NCBI GenBank assembly: GCA_014885115.2
Contig: WKLE02000402.1
Span: 15,370 to 54,011, forward strand
Reading direction: 5' to 3'
DNA from: Asterionellopsis glacialis
Taxonomy: Eukaryota > Bacillariophyta > Plagiogrammaphyceae > Rhaphoneidales > Asterionellopsidaceae
DNA length: 38,642 nucleotides
Shown here: piece after piece, positions 9,961-20,313 of the stretch
How positions within the stretch are numbered: position 1 is the first letter of the stretch
Layout: every line of letters begins with the position of its first letter
Notes under the pieces: model-generated
Told to the model about the DNA's origin: nothing
Seen by the model: the letters and a program-made list of their open reading frames with translations, nothing else
Database searches by the model: none
Position numbers and translations under genes: made by a program

Positions 9961-10237
9961 TAACGATATAAATACTTTGCCCCTTAACCAAAAAGTTGTC
10001 TTTCCACCAAAACTGAAAAGGTTGGCATTCACTTTTCTCTGATTACCAAGTTCTGCATGCAAATCAAATGATACCCGGACAATACTATCAGGTCCTTTAG
10101 TATCTTTTATCTCTAGAAATTGTTTCATAATCTTTTTCGACGCAATCAGTTGTACATATTCAAAATAGACGAACCCATTATTGTACGAGTAGTTTAAAAA
10201 TCAAAGAATGGTCCGACAGCGAGAAATTTTAATGCGT
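9961..10237. other. Convergent intergenic spacer
   Basis: 277 bp between the ends of Mcm10 and the H-protein gene. AT-rich, with no motif cluster of the kind seen upstream of genes. It should contain both polyadenylation sites. Confidence 0.5.
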
Positions 10238-10823
10238 TTACTGAGATTCGCAGTGAGCCTTGTACTCTTCGGCGCTCATGAGGTCATCTAGCTCACTTTC
10301 GTCCGAAATTTCCAACTTGATGAACCAAGCGTCTCCTTCGGCATCGCTATTTACTTTTTCTGGGCTGTCACTAAGATCCTCGTTTACTTCTGTAACTGTT
10401 CCTGACAAAGGAGAGTAAACGTCAGATGCTGCCTTAACGGATTCGACACTTCCAAAAGAGTCGCCCTTTTCAAATTCATCATCGACCTCCGGAAGATCAA
10501 CAAAGACAATGTCACCGAGAGCAGATTGGGCAAAATCAGTAATTCCAACAGTTGCAATGTTGCCTTCAACTTTGCAGTACTCGTGAGCTACAATGTAATT
10601 GAAATAGAGAGTGTGTTGAGATAAATAAGTGAGAAACACAAGAAGATACCGTGCATCATCATGACTACAAGGACCAAATGAGGTCCAACACGAACATACC
10701 AGGAGTGTAGTAGTTGGCGAAGCCGCGTGTCGCAAAAGATGTTGCAGGTGCAACAGAGTTCAGACGAATGGCCTTCTCAAAAGAGCGGCGGGCAACGGAT
10801 CGCATCATAACAGAGGCAGCCAT
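10238..10823 (-). CDS. GCSH: Glycine cleavage system H protein, mitochondrial
   Basis: Two exons, 10823-10700 and 10587-10238, with a 112 bp GT-AG intron (10699-10588). The splice creates [14 protein letters not shown], the usual start of mature H protein, giving 157 residues in total. H protein carries the lipoyl arm that shuttles the aminomethyl group between the P, T and L proteins during glycine decarboxylation. The lipoylation site is K93 in [14 protein letters not shown]. The first 35-40 residues (Arg/Ser/Ala-rich, no acidic residues until E16, ending [10 protein letters not shown]) form a mitochondrial presequence. In diatoms this step handles glycine from photorespiration. The gene is divergent from the DGAT gene, and a perfect CRE lies 207 bp upstream of its start. 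Confidence 0.95.
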
Positions 10824-11397
10824 GGTGAAAAGTCGTTATCGAAACAAATCGAATGAAATGTGATAACACACAAGGTGGTAAATCTGTGGTAATCTCGTAG
10901 GAAATCCGTGACGCCATGCATTCTCATCAGCTGAACGGAAGATCTGAAGATCAGAACAGAAAGATTTCCCTGTCGAGGTTCGACCTGGTTCGACGCACGC
11001 CAATCGAACGAGCACGTTCTTACAGTTAAGTGACGTCACTTATTTATCTACAGACAGTTAGTTAGCTTGCTTGTCTCAAAGCTAGACACTTGGGTGTTTT
11101 GTTCCCAATGCGAACTCGCATGTCATCTTATTGCGAAGCAGAACAAAAAAATCAAACAGGAAACCCGAGAATAGAACTTCTTCTTCATGCTTCATTCTGA
11201 AGTTTTGACAACCCCATTGTTGAAGACATGTCATAAACACGACCAAAACGATTCTCCATTCTCAGCGAACAGTCCGTGTATTTATAAGAAAGATTTGAAC
11301 ACCGTGATATCATTACAGAAACTGACAGTAATTGCAGAAACCCATTACAAAAGCATTTCATTCTTTTCTAGAGATCTCTATTTGATAAATTAGCAGC
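10824..11397. promoter_or_regulatory. Shared upstream region of GCSH and the WS/DGAT gene
   Basis: A 574 bp divergent region with no coding features I trust. Its one clear signal is the 16-bp palindrome with a central CRE at 11027-11042. The region is otherwise mixed sequence without the GTAC cluster found in other upstream regions. Confidence 0.55.
11027..11042. promoter_or_regulatory. Perfect 16-bp palindrome containing a full CRE (TGACGTCA)
   Basis: TAAGTGACGTCACTTA is its own reverse complement. The core TGACGTCA (11031-11038) is the classic bZIP/CREB site; TGACGT-type elements are known to control CO2- and cAMP-responsive genes in diatoms. It lies 207 bp upstream of the GCSH start codon and 359 bp upstream of the DGAT start codon. 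Binding is inferred from sequence. Confidence 0.7.
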
Positions 11398-13316
11398 ATG
11401 GATAATTTAGGTATCCCTCCATTGTTTGATAATGGTTCAGATATATTTGATTTGTTATGGTCGCCATCATCATGGCTATTGACAACCGCCATGACAATTG
11501 CATTCTTTAGTATTAGCACTTTTCTTTTTGGGTACGTTGTCTCGACATCTTGGACTTCAAAGCTATCGTCGGCCACTGTCAATGCATCAGCGACGGCTCG
11601 AAAAGTTGCCCCACTCCATAATAAGGAAGGCATTCAACAGCAGCAGCGCATATTTGATGTTCGTCAGTTGGTATCTGCTGGTGGTGCTCATGTTTGGTGG
11701 CATGCCATTGATAGAGCCAGTTCAGATGTATCAGATTCTCAATGCAGTTTGGATTCAGAAAATAAAAGATTTTTTCATCGTCAAACAACATCAATCGGAC
11801 GTTTTGCCTTACGATCACAAACACAACAAAATCCATGTATTATTACATTTTTCATAGCAATTGCAAATAAAAAAGGGGAAAAGGAAATGACAATTGAAGA
11901 ATTTGGTGAAATGTGGAAAGAGCGAGTGATGAAGAAACATGAACGCTTCTGTTCTCGAATATCAAAAGAAGATGATAGATTTTACGAGGTAAGGTCGAAA
12001 GATTTTAAGGAGGGATATTTATATCGAGCTCTCTGTACAAATATGGTTATTTCTAATCACGGTGATTACACTCTTGCGTGCAGGTCGACAACTGTTACAC
12101 CATGGACAACTATGCTACGGAAACGCAGCACCCGAAGGAGTATCATAGAGAATTTGCATCGCGTGTTAATAATTATCTTACTTCTTATTTTGATGTATAC
12201 TCGAGATTATGGGAAGTACAACTCTCGACTGGGCCCATTGGCTCCTCTGGAGCTATTCGTAAGGAATTGGCGAATAAACTTCGGGGTGAATATGATCGCG
12301 AAACTGTAGCTCTATTCCGCGTTCATCATTCTCTTTGCGACGGAGTCTCGTTATCAGTGGCTGTTGGAGATGCTTGCGACGAGGGCGAAGAGCTACAAGG
12401 AAAACTCACGAAAGAACTCGAAAAAAGAAAATTGAAAAAGAAACAAAGAGACATTTTCCAGAGAGTCCTCGATTTAATTAGCATGGCGTTTTTTTACCTC
12501 GTGGGAGGGATTATCGCACTTTCCCTCCAATTCTGGCGTATGATGGTGGGAGTGAATCCTTTTGATGATGTTATTGCTGCATCCCCGTTGCCAGGCAATC
12601 TTCGATCAACTAGCTGGATGCATTTGGATGATTTGACAGAAATCAAAAAGGTAGCTAAAAGTATTTCCAGTTCCACAACTCTTAATGATATCTGTGTCGC
12701 CTGTTTGACCGCAGCACTGAATCGACAGCTAAAAGAGCACAGGTTGGCCATGTTGGAAGGTGCAAGCAAAAAAGTACTTCGAATTCCTTCCCACTTGAAC
12801 ATAACAGTCCCGGTACACCTTACAGGCGGAATTCTTCTTCCAGGACAAACAATTGGAAACAAAATCGGGGCTTTTGTTCCGGCTATTCCTATGTATGGTT
12901 CTTCACGAGCAAACCGACTTCGAGCAGTTTCAGCTGCGTTGATGTTGGGTAAAAGGACTCCAGCTGCTTTGATTGCCTGGTCTCTGGCCAAATTTTCAAG
13001 CATGTATGCTCCGCTACAAGTATCAAAATTCTTTATGCGCCATGGGAATGCTAAGTCAGTGGCTGTTATATCTAACATCAAGGGCTTTCCCCTCCAAACT
13101 CACTGGAAAGGGAAAAGGATGGAACATCTCTCCGCATTGTTACCACTTCCTCCTGGAATACCAACCAGTTTTTGCGTGCAAAGCTACAATGGCGAGATTT
13201 CGTTTACCGTAGAAGCCGATAAAAGAGCTATTCCCGATGCGGTCAGATTTGCTGATTGGGTAGTTGAAGAATACAAAAGTTTGAAAGAAGAAGCATCGAG
13301 TTTAAGATGCGATTAA
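11398..13316 (+). CDS. WS/DGAT-type acyltransferase (wax ester synthase / diacylglycerol O-acyltransferase)
   Basis: Two exons, 11398-11988 and 12084-13316, with a 95 bp GT-AG intron (11989-12083) in phase 0, giving 607 residues. The family esterifies acyl-CoA to diacylglycerol or fatty alcohol. The catalytic motif HHxxxDG is intact at H278-H279-SLC-D283-G284, preceded by the family's RLWEVQL element. The C-terminal WS_DGAT_C domain is visible: SNIKGFPLQ..., LPLPPGIPTSFCVQSYNGEISFTVEAD. A hydrophobic segment near residues 28-48 and another just before MVGVNPF suggest ER membrane attachment. Exon 1 stays open for about 320 bp past the donor, but only the spliced form joins the catalytic half. 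Whether it makes triacylglycerol, wax esters or both cannot be told from sequence. Confidence 0.9.
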
Positions 13317-14306
13317 TTTCAACAAAGGAAATAAATCAATACTCACAGAAAACTACTCATTATTCGAAGCTAGCTAAAGTACTAGTAGTCATTTTCTGAT
13401 AATGTTTCATATAGAACAAAACTGCACATTAGAATGTTCGATAGGTGATATAATCTGCTATATGTTGATCGAAAAGACATCGTTATTATTTTGTCTAGTG
13501 GTTTGTTCACGAAAATTGAAAACTAATAATCTGAACTTGCCTTTTTTAAGACTTCAATAATTTTGCAGAGTATGACCCATGTAGTCCAGGCCACGTTACC
13601 CGCAGATCATAGGATCAAGTTTTCCAGTTGACAGTCTCTAACTAGGACATGAATAGTTTGAAAAATAGGACCTCTGTCCTAATCATCTGAAAAAATAAAC
13701 ATGAGACAAAACCAGATAAAAGATGAGGCAATTTGTTTTTTTGGTTCGCTTTTTCTATGAACTGAAAATTTATTTACACATAGTCGGATTAGTGTATTTC
13801 ATATTTTATGTTAAACTTCATGCGTATGATCTAAAATATATCATAAATGAAAAATGAAAAAAGTCACATAATGCGCTTAAGTACTGAAAAGAAAGCATCT
13901 TCGGTGATAACATTCTTGGAGAATTCTTTCATAAATACAGATATGTACTCAATGTGATAATACTTTTTAATTGATGTACAATTTTTTGCCAATGCTACAT
14001 TGAAGACGAACGTGCCGGTGACTGTTAATATCGAAATTTTCACAGAGGTAGCGAGGCAGGCGGTACATTCTACAAACTGATCGCTTGTTTTTTGAGATGC
14101 TATGGTTCAGATACTGTCTAATTACTGTATTTTTTTCTCAGATTTTTCCGTTTCAAAGTGTCACGCATGTCATCGCAAATACCGACTTCAGTGTCGTACT
14201 GTATCTTCATCGGCGATTTAGATTGTTGTTAGAGTCTCTCTCATCAAGTCAAGTATACTTTCTATTTGTTTGGTAGACTCGAATAATATTGTGCTTTCTT
14301 GCTACG
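13317..14306. other. Intergenic region upstream of the Atg22-like transporter
   Basis: About 990 bp, strongly AT-rich, between two plus-strand genes. An AATAAA at about 13329, just after the DGAT stop, is a possible polyadenylation signal. I see no gene, RNA or strong repeat. Scattered single GTAC sites occur but not the TACCWGGTA motif. Confidence 0.5.
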
Positions 14307-15944
14307 ATGGGGGATTCCGGTGCAAGAATATGGAGAGATGCGTGTGCATCTCCTCCAATTTGTTTATCGCCATCGTTGTCGAATATGGGAAGCCTGAACT
14401 GTGACTATGATGGTGCTTGTGACAGTGTAATAGAGGACGCAATGTCAAATGATCGCCGGGAACTCACTAATCGAGAGAATCGTGAGGCATTGGGCTGGAA
14501 ACTTGATGCAGTCGCGCGAGGGGTCCTTGGGGTGGGAGCTGCCGTGTTCGTCAGCACAGCACTCTTAAAGCTAGCGAAGCAAGCTGCCGGATGCACCGAC
14601 GATCAAGAAGAGTGTGAAAATCGCATTTATGGGATGAAACCATCTTCGATTCTTACAAATATTGTTCTAGTTGTTGGATTAATTACTGCATTATGCATGC
14701 CTCTGATAGGAAGCATCATCGACCACACTCATCATCGACGAAAAGTGGGAAGGATCAGTGCAGTTGCCCTTGCATTCCTTATTTTATTGCAAATATTAGT
14801 CATGGAGAGGGCATGGTTTTTAGCAGCTATACTTCAAGTTTTTATTGCTTCCATGTACATGGTACATCTTTGTGCAGTTTACGCCTACCTGCCGGAATTG
14901 ACGACACATCGGAAAGCTTTGGTAAATTACACAGCTCAATTTGTTGCGGCACAATACACCGCCAGTGTCACTTTTCTTATTTTTATGGTCGGAGTCTTAT
15001 CTATGGTGGGCATTAAAAAAGGTCAAGAAATGAGGTCAACACGATTATCTCAGGGTGTCGTTGTTACGGTGTGTACTGTTGCGTTTGGGTTTGCATGGAA
15101 GTTTCTTTTTCAAGAACGTCCGCCATCGCAAAAAATACCAGAAGGAAGCACGCTCTTCACGGCTGGATTTAAGAAACTGTGGAAAACATCGCAAACAATA
15201 ATGAAACATCATTCTTCTATCAAATGGTTCCTTGTGTCAGCAGCTTGCACAGAAGGGGCTCTGACTTCATTTTCGTCGATTGCCATCACTTACATGACCG
15301 ACCAACTTCTGTTCTCCTCACAACAAAATGGAATAGCAATATTGATACTTCAAATATCTGCCATACCGGGAACTCGATTTGCAGCTATGGTAACTAATCG
15401 ATACAACCCTATTCGAAGTTTGCAAATATGCCTGGCGCTATTTATGGTAACAACTGGAGCTGCTTCCATGAGGCTAAAGCGCGGCGGCCAAGAAATGGAA
15501 GCTTATGTATTTGCAGTTTTGTGGGGATTTTCCTTCGGATGGATCTATCCTACGGAAAAGGCAATGTACTGTACAATAATACCAAAAGGTCAAGAAGCAG
15601 AACTCATGGGGATTTATATCTGTGCTTGCCAAATATTGTCATGGTTGCCACCGCTACTATTTACGCTGATGAACGAATCAGGAATATCCATGAGAATCGG
15701 CTTGTTCTCGCTAAATATATTTTTCTTTGTTAGCTTTTGCGTACTATTCCTTGTTGGCAACTACAACAGGGCCGTTGCTCACGCGGAAACATTTGATTAC
15801 GAGGGCCAAATGGAAATAATGGACCTTGAGGCAAAGAACAGCAATGCCGATGGTAAGCTACAACTCGACTATAAGAAGTTTGTTGCAGATACTTCTAGTG
15901 ACGACTCGTCAGTACCTCAAATTAAAGACACAAGCAATCAATAA
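14307..15944 (+). CDS. Major facilitator transporter, Atg22/UMF1-like
   Basis: Single exon, 545 residues from the first ATG (14307); an in-frame TTG six codons upstream is not a credible eukaryotic start. The order is: a soluble N-terminus of about 65 residues, then RENREALGWKLDAVARGVLGVGAAVFVS, which matches the 'GWxxYDxANSxxxxV' opening of the Atg22/UMF1 family, then about 11-12 hydrophobic segments, and an acidic cytosolic tail. Further family-like points are IGSIIDHTHHRRKV after helix 2 and FGWIYPTEKAMYCTIIPKGQEAELMGIY in the C-half, close to the conserved PxGxExExFG region. Yeast Atg22 exports amino acids from the vacuole after autophagy. For this protein the membrane and substrate are unknown. 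No signal or plastid presequence is visible. Confidence 0.75.
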   Translation: MGDSGARIWRDACASPPICLSPSLSNMGSLNCDYDGACDSVIEDAMSNDRRELTNRENREALGWKLDAVARGVLGVGAAVFVSTALLKLAKQAAGCTDDQEECENRIYGMKPSSILTNIVLVVGLITALCMPLIGSIIDHTHHRRKVGRISAVALAFLILLQILVMERAWFLAAILQVFIASMYMVHLCAVYAYLPELTTHRKALVNYTAQFVAAQYTASVTFLIFMVGVLSMVGIKKGQEMRSTRLSQGVVVTVCTVAFGFAWKFLFQERPPSQKIPEGSTLFTAGFKKLWKTSQTIMKHHSSIKWFLVSAACTEGALTSFSSIAITYMTDQLLFSSQQNGIAILILQISAIPGTRFAAMVTNRYNPIRSLQICLALFMVTTGAASMRLKRGGQEMEAYVFAVLWGFSFGWIYPTEKAMYCTIIPKGQEAELMGIYICACQILSWLPPLLFTLMNESGISMRIGLFSLNIFFFVSFCVLFLVGNYNRAVAHAETFDYEGQMEIMDLEAKNSNADGKLQLDYKKFVADTSSDDSSVPQIKDTSNQ

Positions 15945-16422
15945 CACATCATAAACTTACTGAGTTCACTATACAGATGTTTACTACTACTATATAGCAA
16001 ATTGACTCTTTCGTAAGCCAAAACCAATGTCACAAAAGTGTGCCCATTTCGTGTCAGTACAAGGGAATAATTTCGACGATCGACACAATTCCAATATTGC
16101 TCGCCACGCCAAGTATTCTTTATTGTCGATAAGATGCGAAATGACAAGAGTACCATGTATCTGGTATCTCTGGGTGGTCTGGGTCTGCTGGACTGTATCT
16201 TCAAGTTGTATGTCAAAGCGAGTGTCAAAGTCATTGACACAAAATTAAGGGTTCTCTTCGAAAAGTTTTAATTTTTCGGAGTTCTTTCATATTATGCCTT
16301 GTTAGAGTTGGGGTTTTCAGCCGTTAGCGTATCTGCATTGTTTTGATCAATGGGGAATCTTCTGTCAGTCGGTGAAGCCATAGCCTTCACTTTTAGCGAG
16401 TCTTTCTGCGTGCAACAGTTGA
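15945..16422. other. Intergenic region upstream of the GT31 gene
   Basis: 478 bp between two plus-strand genes. It holds a degenerate version of the palindromic motif (GAGTACCATGTATCTGGTATCT, about 16149-16170) and a GGTCTGGGTCTGCTGGAC stretch. No gene seen. Confidence 0.45.
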
Positions 16423-17850
16423 ATGAGAAAAGCCTATTTCTCCGACCATGCTCCGACGTTGCACGCCATGAACATTCGAAAGAGACCACATGCTCACCCT
16501 GAAAATTCATCATCTTCTTTGGAAGTTCACGATGGTGATGGAAACTCTACTGAAGTAAAATCATCTAAACAAAAGATGAAACCTAAATCGGCTGACGACG
16601 TACGAATCGCCTATCTTGCAATTGGATCTTTTATCTTATTTGGCTTCATTGCGGGATATTGTATTCTTCATAATCAACATCGGAAATCTATTCTTCATGT
16701 GTGGCAAAATGGATGGGATGCACCTGGTGTATATGAATCAGGAGACCATGGAACTTTACTCGAAGAAGCCATGAAAAAGGTTCACCATGGACCACCCAAG
16801 TTTGTAACAGTAGTATTACCAAGTGTTGTGAATCCAAATGGAAGGGGGAAACGATTGCTCTCCATCCAGGAAACGTGGGGACCGGCGTCGAGGGCATTGT
16901 ATGTGGTGCACAATATAAGTGAATTCCCAGAATTATCAGAAAAGGTTATCTCGAATGCAACCCATCCAGGTACTGTGCATCATCAGCTTCATTCATACCC
17001 CCGGTTATTACTAGTTCCACCAGAAATAACCGTTGACCAGGGTGTTCCTCGATTGCTGTACGTCATTGAAACTATTCATAAGGTTGTCAATCCAGAATTT
17101 GCGTTTTTCGTAAATGATCACACCTTTGTCATTCCTGAACATTTGTGTAGATTTTTGAACAGTCGTGATCATTCAAAACCCATGTATGCTGGTCATGCTC
17201 TAAAAGAAAATCAAAATGCATTCAATTCTGGTGCTGCTGGTTATGTTTTGTCTCGACATACTATGAAAAGTTTAGTAGATAAATGGCGGGAGAATGATCC
17301 AACGTGCTTAGCCAAACGTGGCGACAATAACATGAATTGGCTTCAAGGAAATCCAGGACTTGTAACAGCAACATGTCTTCGTGAGGTGCTACATACCAAT
17401 GCGGAAGACACTCGTGACAGAGAGGGCAAACACAGATTCCATGCCTTTGGATTAGTCCGTTCGTATACGGGAGAGGTCGATCAATGGTATCGAAACAAGC
17501 ACAAGGATATGGACAAAATTTTGGGGACCGACAAAACATACACCGAGGTCAAGGATGGCCTTGATTGCTGCTCAGAAGAAACAGCGAGCTTTCATTATGT
17601 AGAATATCTTGAAACAAAGGCGCTGTACCTAGTCAGGCAAAGGCTCTTGAAAGAACCAAATATGTCTGATGAAGATTTGTTGGCTTTAGTCAAGAAGGAA
17701 TGGCCTAAGAAGGGGAAAGTTGGAGGCTATTCACATCCACTTCCAACTGCGAACCAAAGTGCAATGAAAAGTGGAATATTACCATTATTAAGAAGCATTG
17801 CAACAAAGAAAAGTCAAGATTATTGCTTCCCTGTTGAATCTACAAAATGA
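16423..17850 (+). CDS. GT31 glycosyltransferase, core-1 beta-1,3-galactosyltransferase (C1GalT)-like
   Basis: Single exon, 475 residues. A cytosolic N-terminus of about 60 residues, one transmembrane helix (about 63-84, IAYLAIGSFILFGFIAGYCIL) and a luminal C-terminal domain make it a Golgi type II enzyme. Conserved GT31 pieces appear in order: KRLLSIQETWG; FAFFVNDHTFVIPEHL; a GHALKENQNAFNSGAAGYVLSRHTMKSLV block like the C1GalT SGGAGYVLS motif; DTRDREGKHRFHAFG; and CCSEETASFHYV, matching the C1GalT hallmark CCSxxxxSFHYV. The metal-binding DxD position, usually DDD in C1GalT, reads N231-D232-H233, so the usual metal ligands are partly lost. Donor and acceptor are not determined. An internal ATG about 16 codons downstream is an alternative start. 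Confidence 0.8.
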   Translation: MRKAYFSDHAPTLHAMNIRKRPHAHPENSSSSLEVHDGDGNSTEVKSSKQKMKPKSADDVRIAYLAIGSFILFGFIAGYCILHNQHRKSILHVWQNGWDAPGVYESGDHGTLLEEAMKKVHHGPPKFVTVVLPSVVNPNGRGKRLLSIQETWGPASRALYVVHNISEFPELSEKVISNATHPGTVHHQLHSYPRLLLVPPEITVDQGVPRLLYVIETIHKVVNPEFAFFVNDHTFVIPEHLCRFLNSRDHSKPMYAGHALKENQNAFNSGAAGYVLSRHTMKSLVDKWRENDPTCLAKRGDNNMNWLQGNPGLVTATCLREVLHTNAEDTRDREGKHRFHAFGLVRSYTGEVDQWYRNKHKDMDKILGTDKTYTEVKDGLDCCSEETASFHYVEYLETKALYLVRQRLLKEPNMSDEDLLALVKKEWPKKGKVGGYSHPLPTANQSAMKSGILPLLRSIATKKSQDYCFPVESTK

Positions 17851-18479
17851 GTGGTCTTTGAAGCACGATCTCATTAGAACAAATCCTTTACTCGCTCCCT
17901 TTGGGAGAAATATCCATGCAATCGCTCCCTTCAATAATGATGATTCATCGGAAGACAATCGTTCGTGGATCTAGACAATATTTTTTATTACTCGGCATTA
18001 ATCCCCTTGCTGTCCTTTTCTTTCATCGAAAACTAAACCAACACAGCGACGCCAGAAAAAAATATAACTGACTGAGACTAGGTATTTTTATAATGGTAAT
18101 CGATGGCACAGTTTGCCAAGTTACGAACTCTATGCTTCGCTAGTACTTCGCGGAGCAGTATGCCTATAAAAATGCAAGCAGTTATCTTTAACTACATTTG
18201 TTTCCTGGATCATGCAATGTATCTTTTTGTCTTGCGTACGTTTAGAGAACAAAACACAAACTTGCTTTGCGTTTGATTTTGCAAGCCTGGATCCATTAAT
18301 ATTTCATATTGCAATACAACCTCCATCGTCTGTCTCTATAAATCAAGCAAAGGAAAAAGAGAGAATCAACCTCGTCGTATAACTAAAATAACACGTGAAC
18401 AGGAGATCAGCTGTCTTTTGCAATATGCAATCCATTCTAAAAATAGCATCTGCTACGTCCCCATTTTGGCCTTCCTCGG
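17851..18479. other. Convergent intergenic spacer
   Basis: 629 bp between the ends of the GT31 and DUF3431-like genes. I see no coding or RNA feature. There is none of the TACCWGGTA or CTCTCTA palindrome family here. An E-box-like CACGTG occurs near 18393. Confidence 0.5.
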
Positions 18480-19745
18480 TCACTGTTGCGTCTGCTCAAC
18501 CCTGGAATTGAATTTTCTCGAAGCCTGGTCTGTTAATACCAAACACCGTTCCATGCGTTTCACAACCGTATTGTCTGGATTTCGTACTTTTGGTGTTCGC
18601 TCTTTGCCATATACCAGTCCATCAGCATTATCATAAAAGTCTACAACCTGTTCAAACGTAAATTGACCTACATCATCTCCAAAAAAGGGATAAACAATAT
18701 ACTCCCATGCATCCCTCCCAATCGCTCCATCACCTTTTGCAGAATTAACAGCCTTAAGATCAGCATAGAACTCAGGAGGATACCGACGTAGCCGTTCTCC
18801 AGGAATTATGAATGAGGCGCAACAGCTTCCAGCTGGTCTTGATTTGTTTAGTAAATGACTCCAACGAGATATGAACTTACGTGCAACAGGTAATTTTGAC
18901 TTTTCTGTTGCGGATACTGGAATGGTTTTGTTGTAGACTTCTTCCAATGGCACCCTTTTACCATTTGCAGATCCAAAGTAGCCGAAAGGATCGACTCGAA
19001 GCGTTCCTTCTTTGTTACTTGTAAGTGTCATGGTATGGTTAAGGATAGCACTTTTTCGAGAAACCAATTGTCTATAATAATACGCCGTTCGGCCAAACAC
19101 TGCAGCACATGACGTGTGCCAACCAATGGCTGCATGTCCGTGCAAATAAACCAACATTTTAGGTGGATTTTGGTACACCTCAAGAACATGATCAAGAAAT
19201 GCTGCGGCATCACGACCAAGGTTGGGAAGAAGAAGTCGTTCATGCATACGAATTCCACATGGCCCATTGATCGAGGGGGAAAGAGGTTCAAGTTCGTTAA
19301 TACGACGATACCAAAATATATCAGCATTGGTCAGACCTAAATCAAATAAGTAACTCTCAATACCGAAGGCAGCACCTTTCTCTTCTTCTTTGTAGCCACC
19401 TATTACAACGTGCACTGAATGTCTAGGGAGACTTGGTGCCTCGCATGTGATATTCCATGTGGTTTGTTTACTGTCTTTTGAAATATTTTCATTCTTCTGA
19501 TCAGATTCAGGAGCAATTATTAACGAGGGCTCATCAGTCTGGCTTATAAGGGCAGCATTGCTCCAGAGAAAGAGAATGACTGAAACATTGAAAAGTGTAA
19601 TTATCAAAGCGTAAAGTACGAAAAAAGCGCAGTTGCGAACCGGCCTAGGTTTCTTCATTTTATTGGTTTGCCATAGCTTTCGCAACAAGGCCTCAAGGCA
19701 CAGGCATGGAAGAGTCAGGATATGCGCTATCCAGGCTTCTCGCAA
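18480..19745 (-). CDS. DUF3431-like type II membrane protein
   Basis: Single exon, 421 residues from the first ATG. A second ATG at residue 30 (19658, MKKPRPVRNC) places the transmembrane helix (FFVLYALIITLFNVSVILFLW) right after a basic stub and may be the real start. The luminal part shows NLGRDAAAFLDHVLEVYQNPPKMLVYLHGH, which has the pattern of DUF3431 proteins (NxGREAxxYLxxIIxxYDxLPDxxxFxHGH). Further on are a Trp/His-rich region (IGWHTS), ASFIIPGERLRRYPPEFYADL, and WEYIVYPFFGD near the C-terminus, also DUF3431-like. The biochemical role of this family is not established; a glycosyltransferase-like function is often suspected. Golgi or ER location is inferred from topology. Confidence 0.7.
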   Translation of the reverse strand: MREAWIAHILTLPCLCLEALLRKLWQTNKMKKPRPVRNCAFFVLYALIITLFNVSVILFLWSNAALISQTDEPSLIIAPESDQKNENISKDSKQTTWNITCEAPSLPRHSVHVVIGGYKEEEKGAAFGIESYLFDLGLTNADIFWYRRINELEPLSPSINGPCGIRMHERLLLPNLGRDAAAFLDHVLEVYQNPPKMLVYLHGHAAIGWHTSCAAVFGRTAYYYRQLVSRKSAILNHTMTLTSNKEGTLRVDPFGYFGSANGKRVPLEEVYNKTIPVSATEKSKLPVARKFISRWSHLLNKSRPAGSCCASFIIPGERLRRYPPEFYADLKAVNSAKGDGAIGRDAWEYIVYPFFGDDVGQFTFEQVVDFYDNADGLVYGKERTPKVRNPDNTVVKRMERCLVLTDQASRKFNSRVEQTQQ

Positions 19746-20313
19746 TCGAAATTCGAGAATTCCAATATCGCCAAAATCAGTACAATAGTGAACCTACTAC
19801 AGATACCAGGTACGTATTCTAGTAACTACCTGGTACTGGTACAAGTGAGTAGGACCTAAAAGTCCCACCTGTATGGTACCCGCAAGAAGTCCAATCTGTT
19901 TCCCCCCTGCATAACAAGGGAAGGAGTCGTGGATTGTTCGTGGGTCGTGAAATTCAATGTCTGTCCTTCTGCGCGCGAGACAGCCTTGCAATATTGTGTC
20001 TGGAGTATTTCCCTAAAATCACCCATCAGTGTCATCAGTCATCAGAGTCAGTACCGGCGGCGGTATGATGTAGGACTACCGTGGGACCTACCTGTACCTG
20101 GTAGTAAATACCTGTTTGTAGACTAGTCCTCTACTCTCTCTAGTAGAGAGTCCTACGTTATATGGTTGTTTGGCTGGATGGATGAATGGATGCGGGTGAT
20201 GGCGAAGGATGGGCAACATACTGTAATATTTTTACCGGTAGAGAACTGCGAGTCAAAACTAATGTGTAATCGAAAACACTGTTGTTGATTTTTACTCGAG
20301 GCCATTTCTCGAC
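19746..20313. promoter_or_regulatory. Shared upstream region of the DUF3431-like and TrmB-like genes
   Basis: A 568 bp divergent region containing motif cluster B (listed separately). The short reading frames inside it have no recognisable features. The promoter role is inferred from orientation. Confidence 0.55.
19797..20160. repeat. Cluster of TACCWGGTA, TAGGACCTA and CTCTCTA palindromes (cluster B)
   Basis: Perfect TACCWGGTA near-palindromes lie at 19804-19812, 19827-19835 and 20095-20103. AGTAGGACCTA (near 19849) and GTAGGACTACCGTGGGACCTACCTG (near 20070-20094) belong to a second motif. A 15-bp palindrome with one central base, CTCTCTA-G-TAGAGAG, lies at 20136-20150. The same three motif types recur in clusters A, C and E, so this is a repeated set and not a single accident. 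Confidence 0.7.
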
